DNA of 37,911 nucleotides from the NCBI RefSeq assembly GCF_936943645.1, contig NZ_CAKZJO010000109.1, positions 1 to 37,911 on the forward strand, read 5' to 3'. Below the pieces are notes generated by a model. The model searched no databases. It was given only the letters and a program-made list of their open reading frames with translations, and was not told where the DNA came from. Both the position numbers and the translations under genes were made by a program. Origin of the DNA: an uncultured Bradyrhizobium sp. GTDB lineage: Bacteria; Pseudomonadota; Alphaproteobacteria; Rhizobiales; Xanthobacteraceae. Of the stretch, positions 15,915 through 23,954 are shown one piece after another; the stretch's first letter is position 1, and each line of letters opens with the position of its first letter.

Positions 15915-15997
15915 GTCATGGCCGGACTTGTCCCGGCCATCCACGCCTGGCCACACACTCGAAGAACGTGGATGCCCGGGACAAGCCCGGGCATGAC
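15915..15997. repeat. 31-bp imperfect inverted repeat (dispersed intergenic palindrome)
   Basis: The arm at 15915-15945 (from GTCATGGCCGGACTTGTCCC) and the arm at 15967-15997 (from CGTGGATGCCCGGGACAAGC) are reverse complements at 28 of 31 positions, separated by 21 bp. It lies in the 193-bp gap between murJ and the aminotransferase gene, 26 bp past the aminotransferase stop. The wording is typical of palindromes scattered through Bradyrhizobium-type genomes. It differs from the element at 33-137. Confidence 0.8.
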
Positions 15998-16022
15998 GAC
16001 TAGTGCAGTAAGAAGGGCGAAC

Positions 16023-17216
16023 TCAGCCCGCCAGCGCGCCTTGCACGGCGGCGATCACCCGCTCCTGATCGGCTTCGGTCAGGTAGGCGTGCATGGGCAG
16101 GCTGATGACGTCCTGCGACAGGCTCTCGCAACCCGGCAGGCCGCCTTCGGCGACCGGGAAGTGCTTGTACGCCGTCTGTTGGTGCATCGACTTGCCGTAA
16201 TAGATCGCGGTCGGCACGCCCTGGGCTTTTAGCGCGGCAGCGAAGCCGTCGCGGTCGGTGCCCTCAGGGAGGCGGATCGTGTACTGCGCCCAGACCGAGC
16301 TGTTGCCGGGCGCAAGCCGCGGCACGGTCACGACGTTGCTCAGGCCGCGCGCGTAGCGCTCCGCGACCTTGTTGCGAGCGGCGATCTCGTCGTCAAAAAT
16401 CTTCAGCTTCTCGATCAGGATCGCGGCCTGCATGGTGTCGAGCCGACCAGTCAGGCCGAGGCGGACGTTGTCGTATTTGTCGACGCCCTGCCCGTGCACG
16501 CGGATGCTGCGCAAGGTCGCCGCGAGCTCGTCGTCATCGGTGAAGATCGCGCCGCCGTCGCCGAAACAGCCGAGCGGTTTTGCCGGGAAGAAGCTCGTCG
16601 CCGTGGCGAGACCGAAAGTGCCGAGCTTGCGGCCCTTGTAGCTCGCGCCAAAACCTTGCGCGGCGTCATCGAGCACGAACAGGCCTTCGGCCCTGGCGAT
16701 CTCGGCGATGGCGTCGTGATCGGCGGGCTGGCCGAACAGGTCGACCGGAATCACCGCGACCGGCTTGAGGCCGGCCTTGCGCGCGGTCGCGATGCCGCGC
16801 TTCAGCGATTCCGGGCTCATGTTGAAGGTGGTCTCGTCCACATCGACGTAGACAGGCGTCGCGCCGGTTCGCGCCACCGGCGACGCCGTCGCGATGAAGG
16901 TGAAGGACGGGCACAGCACGGCATCGCCGGGGCCGACGTTCTTCGCCATCATCACCATCAGGATCGCGTCGGTGCCGCTGGCGCAGGCAATGACGTGCTT
17001 GGCGCCTGAGTAGGCCGCGAGCTGCTTCTCGAGTTCGAACACCTCCGGGCCATTGACGAACTGGCAATGATCCATCACGCGCTTGACCGCGGCATCGAGC
17101 GAGGCGCCGAGCCGGCGGCGCTGCGAGCCGACGTCGATGAAGGGAATGGGTTCGGAACGAAGATGCTGGTTCATAGCCGGGTTCTCGGCGCCTTGCTGGT
17201 TTTGAGCGGTCGACAT
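16023..17216 (-). CDS. DegT/DnrJ/EryC1 sugar aminotransferase (GnnB/WbpE-like)
   Basis: A 397-residue PLP aminotransferase acting on a keto-sugar nucleotide. The cofactor lysine is K213 in SFFPAKPLGCFGDGG, with LDDAAQ at 182-187 and the sugar-binding SRLDT-type segment (here GRLDTMQAAIL). The sequence closely recalls WbpE and GnnB, which aminate the 3-keto group of UDP-GlcNAc derivatives. An ATG at 17174 is an alternative start. The gene follows the Gfo/Idh oxidoreductase by 9 bp, the same pairing as gnnA-gnnB of Acidithiobacillus. Since Bradyrhizobium-type lipid A has a 2,3-diamino-2,3-dideoxyglucose backbone, making UDP-GlcNAc3N is the best guess (inference). Confidence 0.88.
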   Translation of the reverse strand: MSTAQNQQGAENPAMNQHLRSEPIPFIDVGSQRRRLGASLDAAVKRVMDHCQFVNGPEVFELEKQLAAYSGAKHVIACASGTDAILMVMMAKNVGPGDAVLCPSFTFIATASPVARTGATPVYVDVDETTFNMSPESLKRGIATARKAGLKPVAVIPVDLFGQPADHDAIAEIARAEGLFVLDDAAQGFGASYKGRKLGTFGLATATSFFPAKPLGCFGDGGAIFTDDDELAATLRSIRVHGQGVDKYDNVRLGLTGRLDTMQAAILIEKLKIFDDEIAARNKVAERYARGLSNVVTVPRLAPGNSSVWAQYTIRLPEGTDRDGFAAALKAQGVPTAIYYGKSMHQQTAYKHFPVAEGGLPGCESLSQDVISLPMHAYLTEADQERVIAAVQGALAG

Positions 17217-17225
17217 GGACAGGGA

Positions 17226-18230
17226 TCAGCCGGCGACGCGGCGCGGGCCCTTGAGGGCGGGCGATTTGGCTGCGGGCCGTGACGGCGTCTCCAGGCACTG
17301 GGTCGCGATCTCGAGGCTGGCAACGCCCTCGTCGCCGGTGACCGCCGGCGTCTCGCCGTTGCGCACCGCCTTGAGGAACGCGATCAACTCGGCACGGAGC
17401 GGCTCGTCATGGCCAACAGGCAGATGCCGCATCGAATAGCTGCCGTCGGGCTTGAAGCCGAAGCATTCGGTGACCTGGCGCGTCAGGAGATCGCCCATCA
17501 CGTATTTGCCGCGCGTTGCGACCGTGACGCTGCGCGCCTTGAACGGCGTCAGCCAATTGGTGTTGATGTGCGCGAGCACGCCGTTGGCAGTGCGGAACTG
17601 CAGCAGCGCGATGTCCTCGCGCTCGGCGACCGCGCTCGACAATTGCGGCTGCACTTCGACGATGTCGGATTCGGTGAACCAGCGGATCAGGTCGATGTCG
17701 TGCACGGCGAGGTCGATGACGACGCCGACATTGGACATGCGCGGCGGGAACGGGCCGACGCGGGTGATCGCGATGGAGAGAATGTCCTCGCCCGCAATGG
17801 CCTGCTTGACGGCGGCGACGGCCGGATTGAAGCGCTCGACATGGCCGACCATCAGGGTCACGCCGGCCTTTTGCGCGGCGGCGACGATCTCGCGGCCCTC
17901 CTCGACCGTGGATGCGATCGGCTTCTCGACCAGGACATGGATGTTCTTGGCGATGCAGGCGAGCGCGACCTCGTGATGCAGGTGGGTCGGCGCTGCGATG
18001 GTGACGGCATCGACGCCGGCGGCGAACAGCTCGTCGAGCGTCTCGAAGCTCGGGCAGTTGGCAAGCTCGGTGGCGCGGGTGCGATGCGCGTGCGAAGGAT
18101 CGACGACGCCGACGAGGCTGACGCCGGGCAGGCCGCTGAGCACCCGCGCATGGTTGCTGCCCATCACGCCGGCGCCAATGACGCCGACGCGCAAGCCGGC
18201 CTTTGCCGGTGCAGATCCTTTGGAACTCAT
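17226..18230 (-). CDS. Gfo/Idh/MocA sugar-nucleotide oxidoreductase (GnnA-like)
   Basis: 334 residues. The N-terminal Rossmann fold has the GVIGAGVMGSNHAR dinucleotide motif (about 16-29) and the family EKP motif at 102-104. The C-terminal substrate domain contains IDLAVHDIDLIRW with the conserved catalytic-region histidine. It would oxidise the 3-hydroxyl of UDP-GlcNAc to the keto form aminated by the next gene, 9 bp downstream. The substrate is inferred from this pairing and from known lipid A chemistry of related genera; O-antigen diamino-sugar synthesis is the alternative. The 183-bp gap upstream, which holds a nested hairpin, suggests its own promoter. Confidence 0.85.
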   Translation of the reverse strand: MSSKGSAPAKAGLRVGVIGAGVMGSNHARVLSGLPGVSLVGVVDPSHAHRTRATELANCPSFETLDELFAAGVDAVTIAAPTHLHHEVALACIAKNIHVLVEKPIASTVEEGREIVAAAQKAGVTLMVGHVERFNPAVAAVKQAIAGEDILSIAITRVGPFPPRMSNVGVVIDLAVHDIDLIRWFTESDIVEVQPQLSSAVAEREDIALLQFRTANGVLAHINTNWLTPFKARSVTVATRGKYVMGDLLTRQVTECFGFKPDGSYSMRHLPVGHDEPLRAELIAFLKAVRNGETPAVTGDEGVASLEIATQCLETPSRPAAKSPALKGPRRVAG

Positions 18231-18347
18231 CTGAGCAAACCCCGATTCAACGCAAATCCCCGGCGCGCTTCTAGCACGGACGCCACATTTGTGGCGAATG
18301 CCGCCTTCGCGGCCCGGACACGATTTGATTCAAAAAGTTACACGTTC

Positions 18348-18389
18348 CCCGGGCCTTAGGCTGAAAAGGGACTGCTTTTCCGGCCCGGG
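18348..18389. other. Nested hairpin downstream of manC
   Basis: CCCGGGCC (18348-18355) pairs with GGCCCGGG (18382-18389), and inside it GAAAAG (18363-18368) pairs with CTTTTC (18375-18380). It begins 24 bp after the manC stop on the minus strand. It may end the manC transcript and so separate it from the oxidoreductase-aminotransferase pair. Confidence 0.5.
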
Positions 18390-18412
18390 TCGCGTGATTC
18401 GGAGCTTGCTGG

Positions 18413-19831
18413 TTACGACCTTTGATAGTCGTCTTCAATCCGGATGATGTCGTCTTCCCCGAGATAGCTTCCAGTCTGGACCTCGATGAGTTCCAGCATG
18501 ATTTTACCGGGGTTCTCCATACGATGGACGGCGCCCATCGGAATATAGATCGACTCGTTCTCGTGCACCGTCTTCACGGTCTCGTTGACGGTGACGCGGG
18601 CCGCGCCGCGGACCACGATCCAGTGCTCGGCCCGATGGTGGTGCTTCTGCAGCGAGAGGCGTCCGCCCGGCTTCACCACGATGCGCTTGACCTGGTGACG
18701 CTCGCCATTGTCGACGGACTGATAGCTGCCCCAGGGCCGGTGCACCTTGAGATGCTCCTCGGTGACCTTCGGCGCGACCGCCTTCAGCTTGGTGACGAGA
18801 CGCTTCAGCCCGTTCGCATCCTTCTGGCGCGAGACCAGCACCGCATCCGCGGTTGCGACCACGACGAGATCGTCGACACCTTCGAGCGCGACCAGCGCCT
18901 GGTCGGTGGTGACGTTGCAATTGCGGGAGTCTTCGAACACCGCGCTGCCGTGCGCGGCATTGCCTTGCGCGTCCTTCTCGGACAATTCCCACACCGCATG
19001 CCAGGAGCCGACATCGGACCATCCGCACGACACCGGCACCACCGCTGCGCGCGAAGTCTTCTCCATCACGGCATAGTCGATCGAGATCGCTTTCGCCGCG
19101 CCGAACGCCTCCGGCTCCAGCGTGACGAAGCCGAGATCGCGGCCGGCATTGTTGACCGCGCTGGTGATGGCCTCGACGCTGGCCGCATCGACCTTGCGAT
19201 ATTCGTCGAGCAGCACGCTCGCCGGGAACATGAAGTTGCCGCTGTTCCAGAGATAGCCCGAATTGACGTAGTCGGAGGCCTTCACCGCGTCCGGCTTCTC
19301 GACGAAGCGCGCGACCGCGTGCACCTCGCCGGAGATCACCTCGCCCGGGTTGATGTAGCCGTATTCGGTCGCAGGCCGCTCCGGCTTGACGCCGAAGGTG
19401 ACGATGCGCCCGGTGCTCGCGGCGTTGAGGCCCTCGCGGCAGGCGGCGACGAAGGCGGCATTGTCCTGCACGACGTGGTCGGCGGCGAGCGCCAGCACGA
19501 TGGCTTCGCTGGCGCGGTTCTGCGCGAACACCGCGCCGGCGGCGATCGCAGGCCCGGAATCGCGGCGCATCGGCTCGAGGATCACGTCGGCCTCGATGCC
19601 GATCTCGGCGAGCTGCTCCAGCACCATGAAGCGATAGGACGCGTTGGTGATGATAACAGGCCGGTCGAACAGCGAGGGATCGGAGACGCGCAGCAGCGTG
19701 TCCTGGAAGGTCGAGCGCGTGCCGAACAGCGGCAGGAACTGTTTGGGCCGCACCTCGCGCGAAGCCGGCCACAGCCGCGTGCCGGCGCCGCCGCACATGA
19801 TCAGGGGGATTATGCGTTTGTCCATCGTCAT
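18413..19831 (-). CDS. manC: Mannose-1-phosphate guanylyltransferase / mannose-6-phosphate isomerase
   Basis: 472 residues of the bifunctional ManC/XanB/AlgA type, making GDP-mannose for LPS and other polysaccharides. The N-terminal nucleotidyltransferase has MCGGAGTRLWPAS (about 12-24) and the FVEKP motif. The C-terminal cupin (type II PMI) has the metal-binding region around LSLQKHHHRAEHW. The ATG at 19831 is chosen because AAGG lies 7 nt upstream and it falls 1 bp after the stop of the UDP-glucuronate epimerase gene, indicating an operon. GDP-mannose fits the mannosyltransferase LpcC encoded 13 kb away. Confidence 0.93.
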   Translation of the reverse strand: MTMDKRIIPLIMCGGAGTRLWPASREVRPKQFLPLFGTRSTFQDTLLRVSDPSLFDRPVIITNASYRFMVLEQLAEIGIEADVILEPMRRDSGPAIAAGAVFAQNRASEAIVLALAADHVVQDNAAFVAACREGLNAASTGRIVTFGVKPERPATEYGYINPGEVISGEVHAVARFVEKPDAVKASDYVNSGYLWNSGNFMFPASVLLDEYRKVDAASVEAITSAVNNAGRDLGFVTLEPEAFGAAKAISIDYAVMEKTSRAAVVPVSCGWSDVGSWHAVWELSEKDAQGNAAHGSAVFEDSRNCNVTTDQALVALEGVDDLVVVATADAVLVSRQKDANGLKRLVTKLKAVAPKVTEEHLKVHRPWGSYQSVDNGERHQVKRIVVKPGGRLSLQKHHHRAEHWIVVRGAARVTVNETVKTVHENESIYIPMGAVHRMENPGKIMLELIEVQTGSYLGEDDIIRIEDDYQRS

Positions 19832-19832
19832 C

Positions 19833-20822
19833 TCAAACCTTGAAGTAGTCCCGATACCAGGTGACAAAATTATGGACCCCATGCTCGATCGGCGTTGACG
19901 GTGCAAAGCCGGTGTCGCGCATCAAATCCTCGACATCCGCGAACGTTTCCAGCACATCTCCCGGCTGCATCGGCAGCAATTCTTTGATCGCCGTCCGGCC
20001 CAGCTCCCGCTCCAGAAGACCGACGACGTGCATCAGTTCCTCGGGATGGTGATTGCCGACATTGTAGAGCTTAAACGGCGCATTTGCGGCAGCCGGATCG
20101 TCCGCGGGCACAAGATCGATCAGCTTGGATACGACACGCGTGACATCATCGACATAGGTGAAGTCGCGGCGCATTTTGCCATGGTTAAACAGCCGGATCG
20201 GCTTGCCTGCCAGGATTGCGCTCACGAACAGAAACATGGCCATATCGGGCCGGCCCCACGGCCCGTAAATGGTGAAGAAGCGCAGGCCCGTGACCGGCAG
20301 GCGATAGAGATGGCTGTAGGACTGCGCCATCACCTCGTTCGCCTTCTTGGTCGCGGCGTAGAAGCTCACGGGATGATCGGTCCGGTCCGTAACCGCGAAT
20401 GGCATTTTTGTGTTGGCGCCATAAACGGAGGATGACGAGGCGTAGACCAGATGACGACAGCCGTTGTGACGGCAGCCTTCGAGCACGTTGAGGAAGCCGA
20501 CAAGGTTTGAATCGGCGTAAGCGTGCGGTTGCTCGATCGAGTAACGCACACCGGCCTGCGCTGCAAGATGCACGACTTTGGCAAAACGATGTTGCTTAAA
20601 CAGCCCCGCCATCATCTCCCGATCGGCCAGATCGGCCTCGACGAAGGAGAAGCGAGGGGCGCCCTGCAACAGCGCCAGGCGGGCTCGCTTCAGCGCCGGG
20701 TCGTAATAGTTGTTAACATTGTCGAGCCCCACGACGGCATGGCCTTCGCTCAGGAGCTGCCGGGCGACGTGAAAGCCGATGAAGCCGGCGGCGCCGGTAA
20801 CCAAAATCGCCTGATTGGTCAT
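19833..20822 (-). CDS. UDP-glucuronate 4-epimerase (extended SDR)
   Basis: 329 residues. NAD-binding motif GAAGFIGFHVA (about 10-20), the region NNYYDPALKRARL that marks UDP-glucuronate 4-epimerases, and the catalytic YAATK motif after SSSSVYG. It would convert UDP-GlcA to UDP-GalA, the donor for galacturonate in rhizobial LPS core (compare LpsL of Sinorhizobium). It is the first gene of a two-gene unit with manC. The divergent 206-bp region upstream is shared with the flippase-like gene. It appears slightly AT-richer than its neighbours in wobble positions (visual impression). Confidence 0.88.
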   Translation of the reverse strand: MTNQAILVTGAAGFIGFHVARQLLSEGHAVVGLDNVNNYYDPALKRARLALLQGAPRFSFVEADLADREMMAGLFKQHRFAKVVHLAAQAGVRYSIEQPHAYADSNLVGFLNVLEGCRHNGCRHLVYASSSSVYGANTKMPFAVTDRTDHPVSFYAATKKANEVMAQSYSHLYRLPVTGLRFFTIYGPWGRPDMAMFLFVSAILAGKPIRLFNHGKMRRDFTYVDDVTRVVSKLIDLVPADDPAAANAPFKLYNVGNHHPEELMHVVGLLERELGRTAIKELLPMQPGDVLETFADVEDLMRDTGFAPSTPIEHGVHNFVTWYRDYFKV

Positions 20823-21028
20823 CCTGTTCCCTGGGATCCGAGCCGCTCCTGTTTAGCCGTCAGTTTGATCGGGTCGCAATAGGCCGGTCGCCCCGCATGC
20901 GGACTCCTCTTGGCGTCCTTAACGACGGCTATTGCAAGATCGGCGCCAAAACCATACCAAAGCGGCCGAATTCGGCGCCTCGCGTCGGGTTGCCTCAAAT
21001 CATCGCAAACCGAGCTCAAGCGGGCGAG

Positions 21029-21988
21029 ATGCGCCGAATTCTGCTGTCGACGGCCAAAATCCTGATTTCCGTGGCGCTGCTCTACCTGGCACTGCGCAAG
21101 GTCGACCTGACCGAGCTGCTGTCGCGCTTCACCGTGACCAGTCTGTTCTGGATCGGCCTCGCGATCGCGATCACGTTCCTGCAGATCTTCGTCGGCGTGC
21201 TGCGCTGGCGCGAGATCAGCGCCGTCTGCGGCGCGCCGCTCGAGCTCGGCCGGGCCATGCGCTACAACGTGATCGGCTCCTTCTTCAACCAGACCCTGCC
21301 GTCGGCAATCGGTGGCGATGCGGTCCGGCTGTGGCTCGTCGCGCGCGCCGGGGCCGGCTGGCGTGCGGCCACCTACTCGATCTTCGTCGACCGCGCGATC
21401 GGCCTGATCGCGCTCGCGGTTCTCATCGTCGCCAGCCTGCCCTGGAGCTACACCCTCATCACCGACGCGCATGGCCGCTCGGCGCTGCTGCTCGTCGACC
21501 TCCTGGCGCTCGCCGGCGGCGTCGGCTTTTTGATCTTCGGCGCGCTGAACTGGCGGTGGCTGAAGACGTGGTGGGCGACCCATCACCTTCACGCCTGCGC
21601 GGTGATCGCCAACCGCGTGATCTTCAGCCGCAACCGCGGACCGACCATCGCCATCCTTTCCATCCTCGTTCACGTGCTCGCCGTCGTCATTGCCTGGTGC
21701 GTGGTGCAGTCGATTGCGGCCCCGGTTCGCTTCAGCGACGTCTTCCTGCTCGTCCCGCCGGTGATGCTGATCACGATGATGCCGATCTCCATCGCCGGCT
21801 GGGGCGTGCGTGAGGCCACGATGGGTCTGGCGTTCGGCTTCGCCGGACTTGCCACCAATGAAGGCGTCAACGTTTCGCTGCTGTACGGCGCCGTGTTCTT
21901 CATCGTCGGCGCGTTCGGCGGCCTGGTCTGGATCCTCAGCGCGGAGAAGGCCGCGCAAGGAACGGCGCCGATCGGGGTGCCGGAGTGA
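21029..21988 (+). CDS. Flippase-like / LPG-synthase-type membrane protein
   Basis: About 319 residues from the ATG at 21029; an in-frame ATG at 20897 would add 44 residues with no conserved character. It has about eight hydrophobic helices of the lysylphosphatidylglycerol-synthase transmembrane (UPF0104/AglD-like) family. Visible features are the early LRKVDL segment, NQTLPSAIGGDAVRLWLV, and a late SIAGWGVREA motif. The family includes proteins implicated in lipid or polyprenyl-glycan handling, but no reaction is assigned here. Its stop overlaps the start of the WecA-like gene by 4 bp (GTGA), so the two are translationally coupled. Confidence 0.82.
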   Translation: MRRILLSTAKILISVALLYLALRKVDLTELLSRFTVTSLFWIGLAIAITFLQIFVGVLRWREISAVCGAPLELGRAMRYNVIGSFFNQTLPSAIGGDAVRLWLVARAGAGWRAATYSIFVDRAIGLIALAVLIVASLPWSYTLITDAHGRSALLLVDLLALAGGVGFLIFGALNWRWLKTWWATHHLHACAVIANRVIFSRNRGPTIAILSILVHVLAVVIAWCVVQSIAAPVRFSDVFLLVPPVMLITMMPISIAGWGVREATMGLAFGFAGLATNEGVNVSLLYGAVFFIVGAFGGLVWILSAEKAAQGTAPIGVPE

Positions 21989-23019
21989 CGACGTTCGTCG
22001 CGGGTCCGGACCTTGCGACCGGACTGGTGCTGCTTGCGCTTCTGCCGGCCGTGCTGGCCGCACTGATCTCCGCCTGCATCACCTGGCTGAGCATGCCGTT
22101 GCTGCAGCGTTACGCGCTGGCGCGCCCGAACGCGCGCTCGTCGCACAAGATCCCGACCCCGCAAGGTGCAGGCATCGCGGTCATCGCCGCCACCCTGCTG
22201 GTGGCTGCGGCCTGGGCGGCGTGGACCACCGGCGCAATTCCCTTGCCCCTGATCGGCTCCGCGCTCGTGATCGCCCTGGTCGGACTTGTCGATGACATCA
22301 GGCCCCTGCCGGTCCTGGTCCGCCTGGTGTTGCAGGCGGCAGCCGTGGCCGCCGTCGTCTTCACGGCGCCGGAGAGCGCGCGCATCGTGCCGGCGCTGCC
22401 GCTCGCGCTGGAGCGCGGCCTCATCCTGCTCGCCGGAATCTGGTTCGTGAACCTCGTCAACTTCATGGACGGGCTGGACCTGATGACGGTGGCAGAGGTG
22501 GTGCCGGTGACGGCCGCGCTTGGACTGCTCGGCTGGTTTGGCGAGCTCTCGTCGTCTGCCGGACTGCTCGCCACGGCGCTGTGCGGGGCCATGCTCGGCT
22601 TTGCGCCGTTCAACCGTCCAAGCGCAAGGGTGTTCCTGGGCGACGTCGGCAGCCTGCCGATCGGCCTTCTGCTGGGCTGGTGCCTGCTGGAGCTCGCCTG
22701 GCACGGACATCCCGCCGCGGCGCTGCTGCTGCCAGCCTATTACCTTGCGGATTCCACCATCACGCTGTTCCGGCGCATCATCAGGCGCGAGCCGTTCTGG
22801 GCGGCCCACCGCACGCATTTCTATCAGCGCGCGACGGACCATGGGTTCACGGTCCCGCGGGTGATCGGCGAGGTGTTCGCGCTCAATCTCGTGCTGGCTT
22901 TTCTCGCCTTCGTCACCGTGCGGGCCGGCTCGACGGCGATCACGATCCTGTCCTTGCTCGCAGGCGCGATCGCGGTCGCTGTCGTGCTGCGGCGCTTCTC
23001 CCGCCCTCAGGCGTCCTGA
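21985..23019 (+). CDS. WecA/WbpL-like undecaprenyl-phosphate sugar-1-phosphate transferase
   Basis: 344 residues with about ten membrane helices of the MraY/WecA polyprenyl-phosphate family. Signatures are PNARSSHKIPTPQGAG (residues near 46-61), the Mg-site GLVDDIRPLP, NFMDGLDLM, FLGDVGSLPIG and the cytoplasmic HRTHFYQRA loop. It would put the first sugar-1-phosphate on undecaprenyl phosphate to start the O-chain. Neighbouring WbpM-like and WbpV-like genes suggest UDP-QuiNAc or UDP-FucNAc as donor, as with WbpL and WreU. It starts at GTG 21985, overlapping the preceding gene. Its 3' end overlaps the convergent reductase gene by 13 bp. Confidence 0.9.
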   Translation: MTTFVAGPDLATGLVLLALLPAVLAALISACITWLSMPLLQRYALARPNARSSHKIPTPQGAGIAVIAATLLVAAAWAAWTTGAIPLPLIGSALVIALVGLVDDIRPLPVLVRLVLQAAAVAAVVFTAPESARIVPALPLALERGLILLAGIWFVNLVNFMDGLDLMTVAEVVPVTAALGLLGWFGELSSSAGLLATALCGAMLGFAPFNRPSARVFLGDVGSLPIGLLLGWCLLELAWHGHPAAALLLPAYYLADSTITLFRRIIRREPFWAAHRTHFYQRATDHGFTVPRVIGEVFALNLVLAFLAFVTVRAGSTAITILSLLAGAIAVAVVLRRFSRPQAS

Positions 23020-23954
23020 GCCGCCAGCGCCAGCCGCAACCCCTCGTCGAGCGAGACCTGCGGCTGCCAGCCGGTCGCGATCGCCTTGGAGATGTCGAGC
23101 TCGAGCGAGCCGACCAGGCTGTCATACGTATCCTGCCGGCCCATAGCGCCGAGCAGCGTGCCGAGCGCGCCCGGCGGCACGCTGAACATCCGCATCCTCT
23201 TGCCGGACGCCTTGGCCAGATGGGTGACGAATTCCGGCGTCGAGACCTGCTCCCTGTCGGCCACGAGGAAGATCTCGAAGTTGCTGGCGGGATCGGGGTG
23301 CCCCAGCCGGTGCAGGATGAACGACGCGAGGTTCTGCACGGCCAGGAAGGCGCGCTGATTGCGGATCGCGGCAAAGGGCAGCGGCAGGCCGAGATCGACC
23401 GCGCGCGTCAGCAGCGCGAAATTGCCCTTGGCGCCCGCGCCATAGACCAGTGGCGGCCGAACCACCGAGATCTTCATGTCGCTGTCGCGCGCCAGCGTTC
23501 TCAAGCCGGCTTCGGCCGCGGCCTTGGACATGCCGTAGAGGCCGCGCGGCGTCAGGACGTCGTTCTCGCTGAACGGCGCCCGCCCCTCGTTGCTGCGGCC
23601 GTGCACGAGCACGGTGCTGACGAAGATGAACTGTCGCACGCCGGCAGCGGCCGCGCAGCGCGCCAGATGCAGCGTGCCGGCGATATTGACGTTGCGGTAG
23701 AGCTGGACCGCATGCTCCTCGTTCTTGTGATGCACGCGCGCGGCGAGATGGACGACCGCGTCGACGCCGTCCAGCGCAGCCCGCCAATCGGTCTCGGGAC
23801 CGATCGTCTCGATCACGACCTCGTCGCCGCCTCCCTCCGGATTGCGGACCGCGCGGCGAACCGACCATCCCTCGCGCGCGAGCGCCGGCACGACATGACG
23901 CCCGACGAAGCCGCTCGCTCCCGTGACCAGCACGATCGGTTTGTTCTCGCTCAT
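23007..23954 (-). CDS. SDR sugar-nucleotide reductase/epimerase (WbpV/WreQ-like)
   Basis: 315 residues of the extended SDR family. NAD(P)-binding motif GASGFVGRHV (about 12-21), the LAARVHHKNE segment characteristic of the WbpV/Fnl group, and the catalytic YGMSK motif. WbpV and WreQ reduce UDP-4-keto-6-deoxy-GlcNAc to UDP-QuiNAc. The presence of a WbpM-like dehydratase two genes upstream and a WbpL-like transferase next door supports that role (inference; a 4-epimerase is the alternative). It starts with a 4-bp ATGA overlap with the preceding glycosyltransferase gene. Confidence 0.83.
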   Translation of the reverse strand: MSENKPIVLVTGASGFVGRHVVPALAREGWSVRRAVRNPEGGGDEVVIETIGPETDWRAALDGVDAVVHLAARVHHKNEEHAVQLYRNVNIAGTLHLARCAAAAGVRQFIFVSTVLVHGRSNEGRAPFSENDVLTPRGLYGMSKAAAEAGLRTLARDSDMKISVVRPPLVYGAGAKGNFALLTRAVDLGLPLPFAAIRNQRAFLAVQNLASFILHRLGHPDPASNFEIFLVADREQVSTPEFVTHLAKASGKRMRMFSVPPGALGTLLGAMGRQDTYDSLVGSLELDISKAIATGWQPQVSLDEGLRLALAAQDA

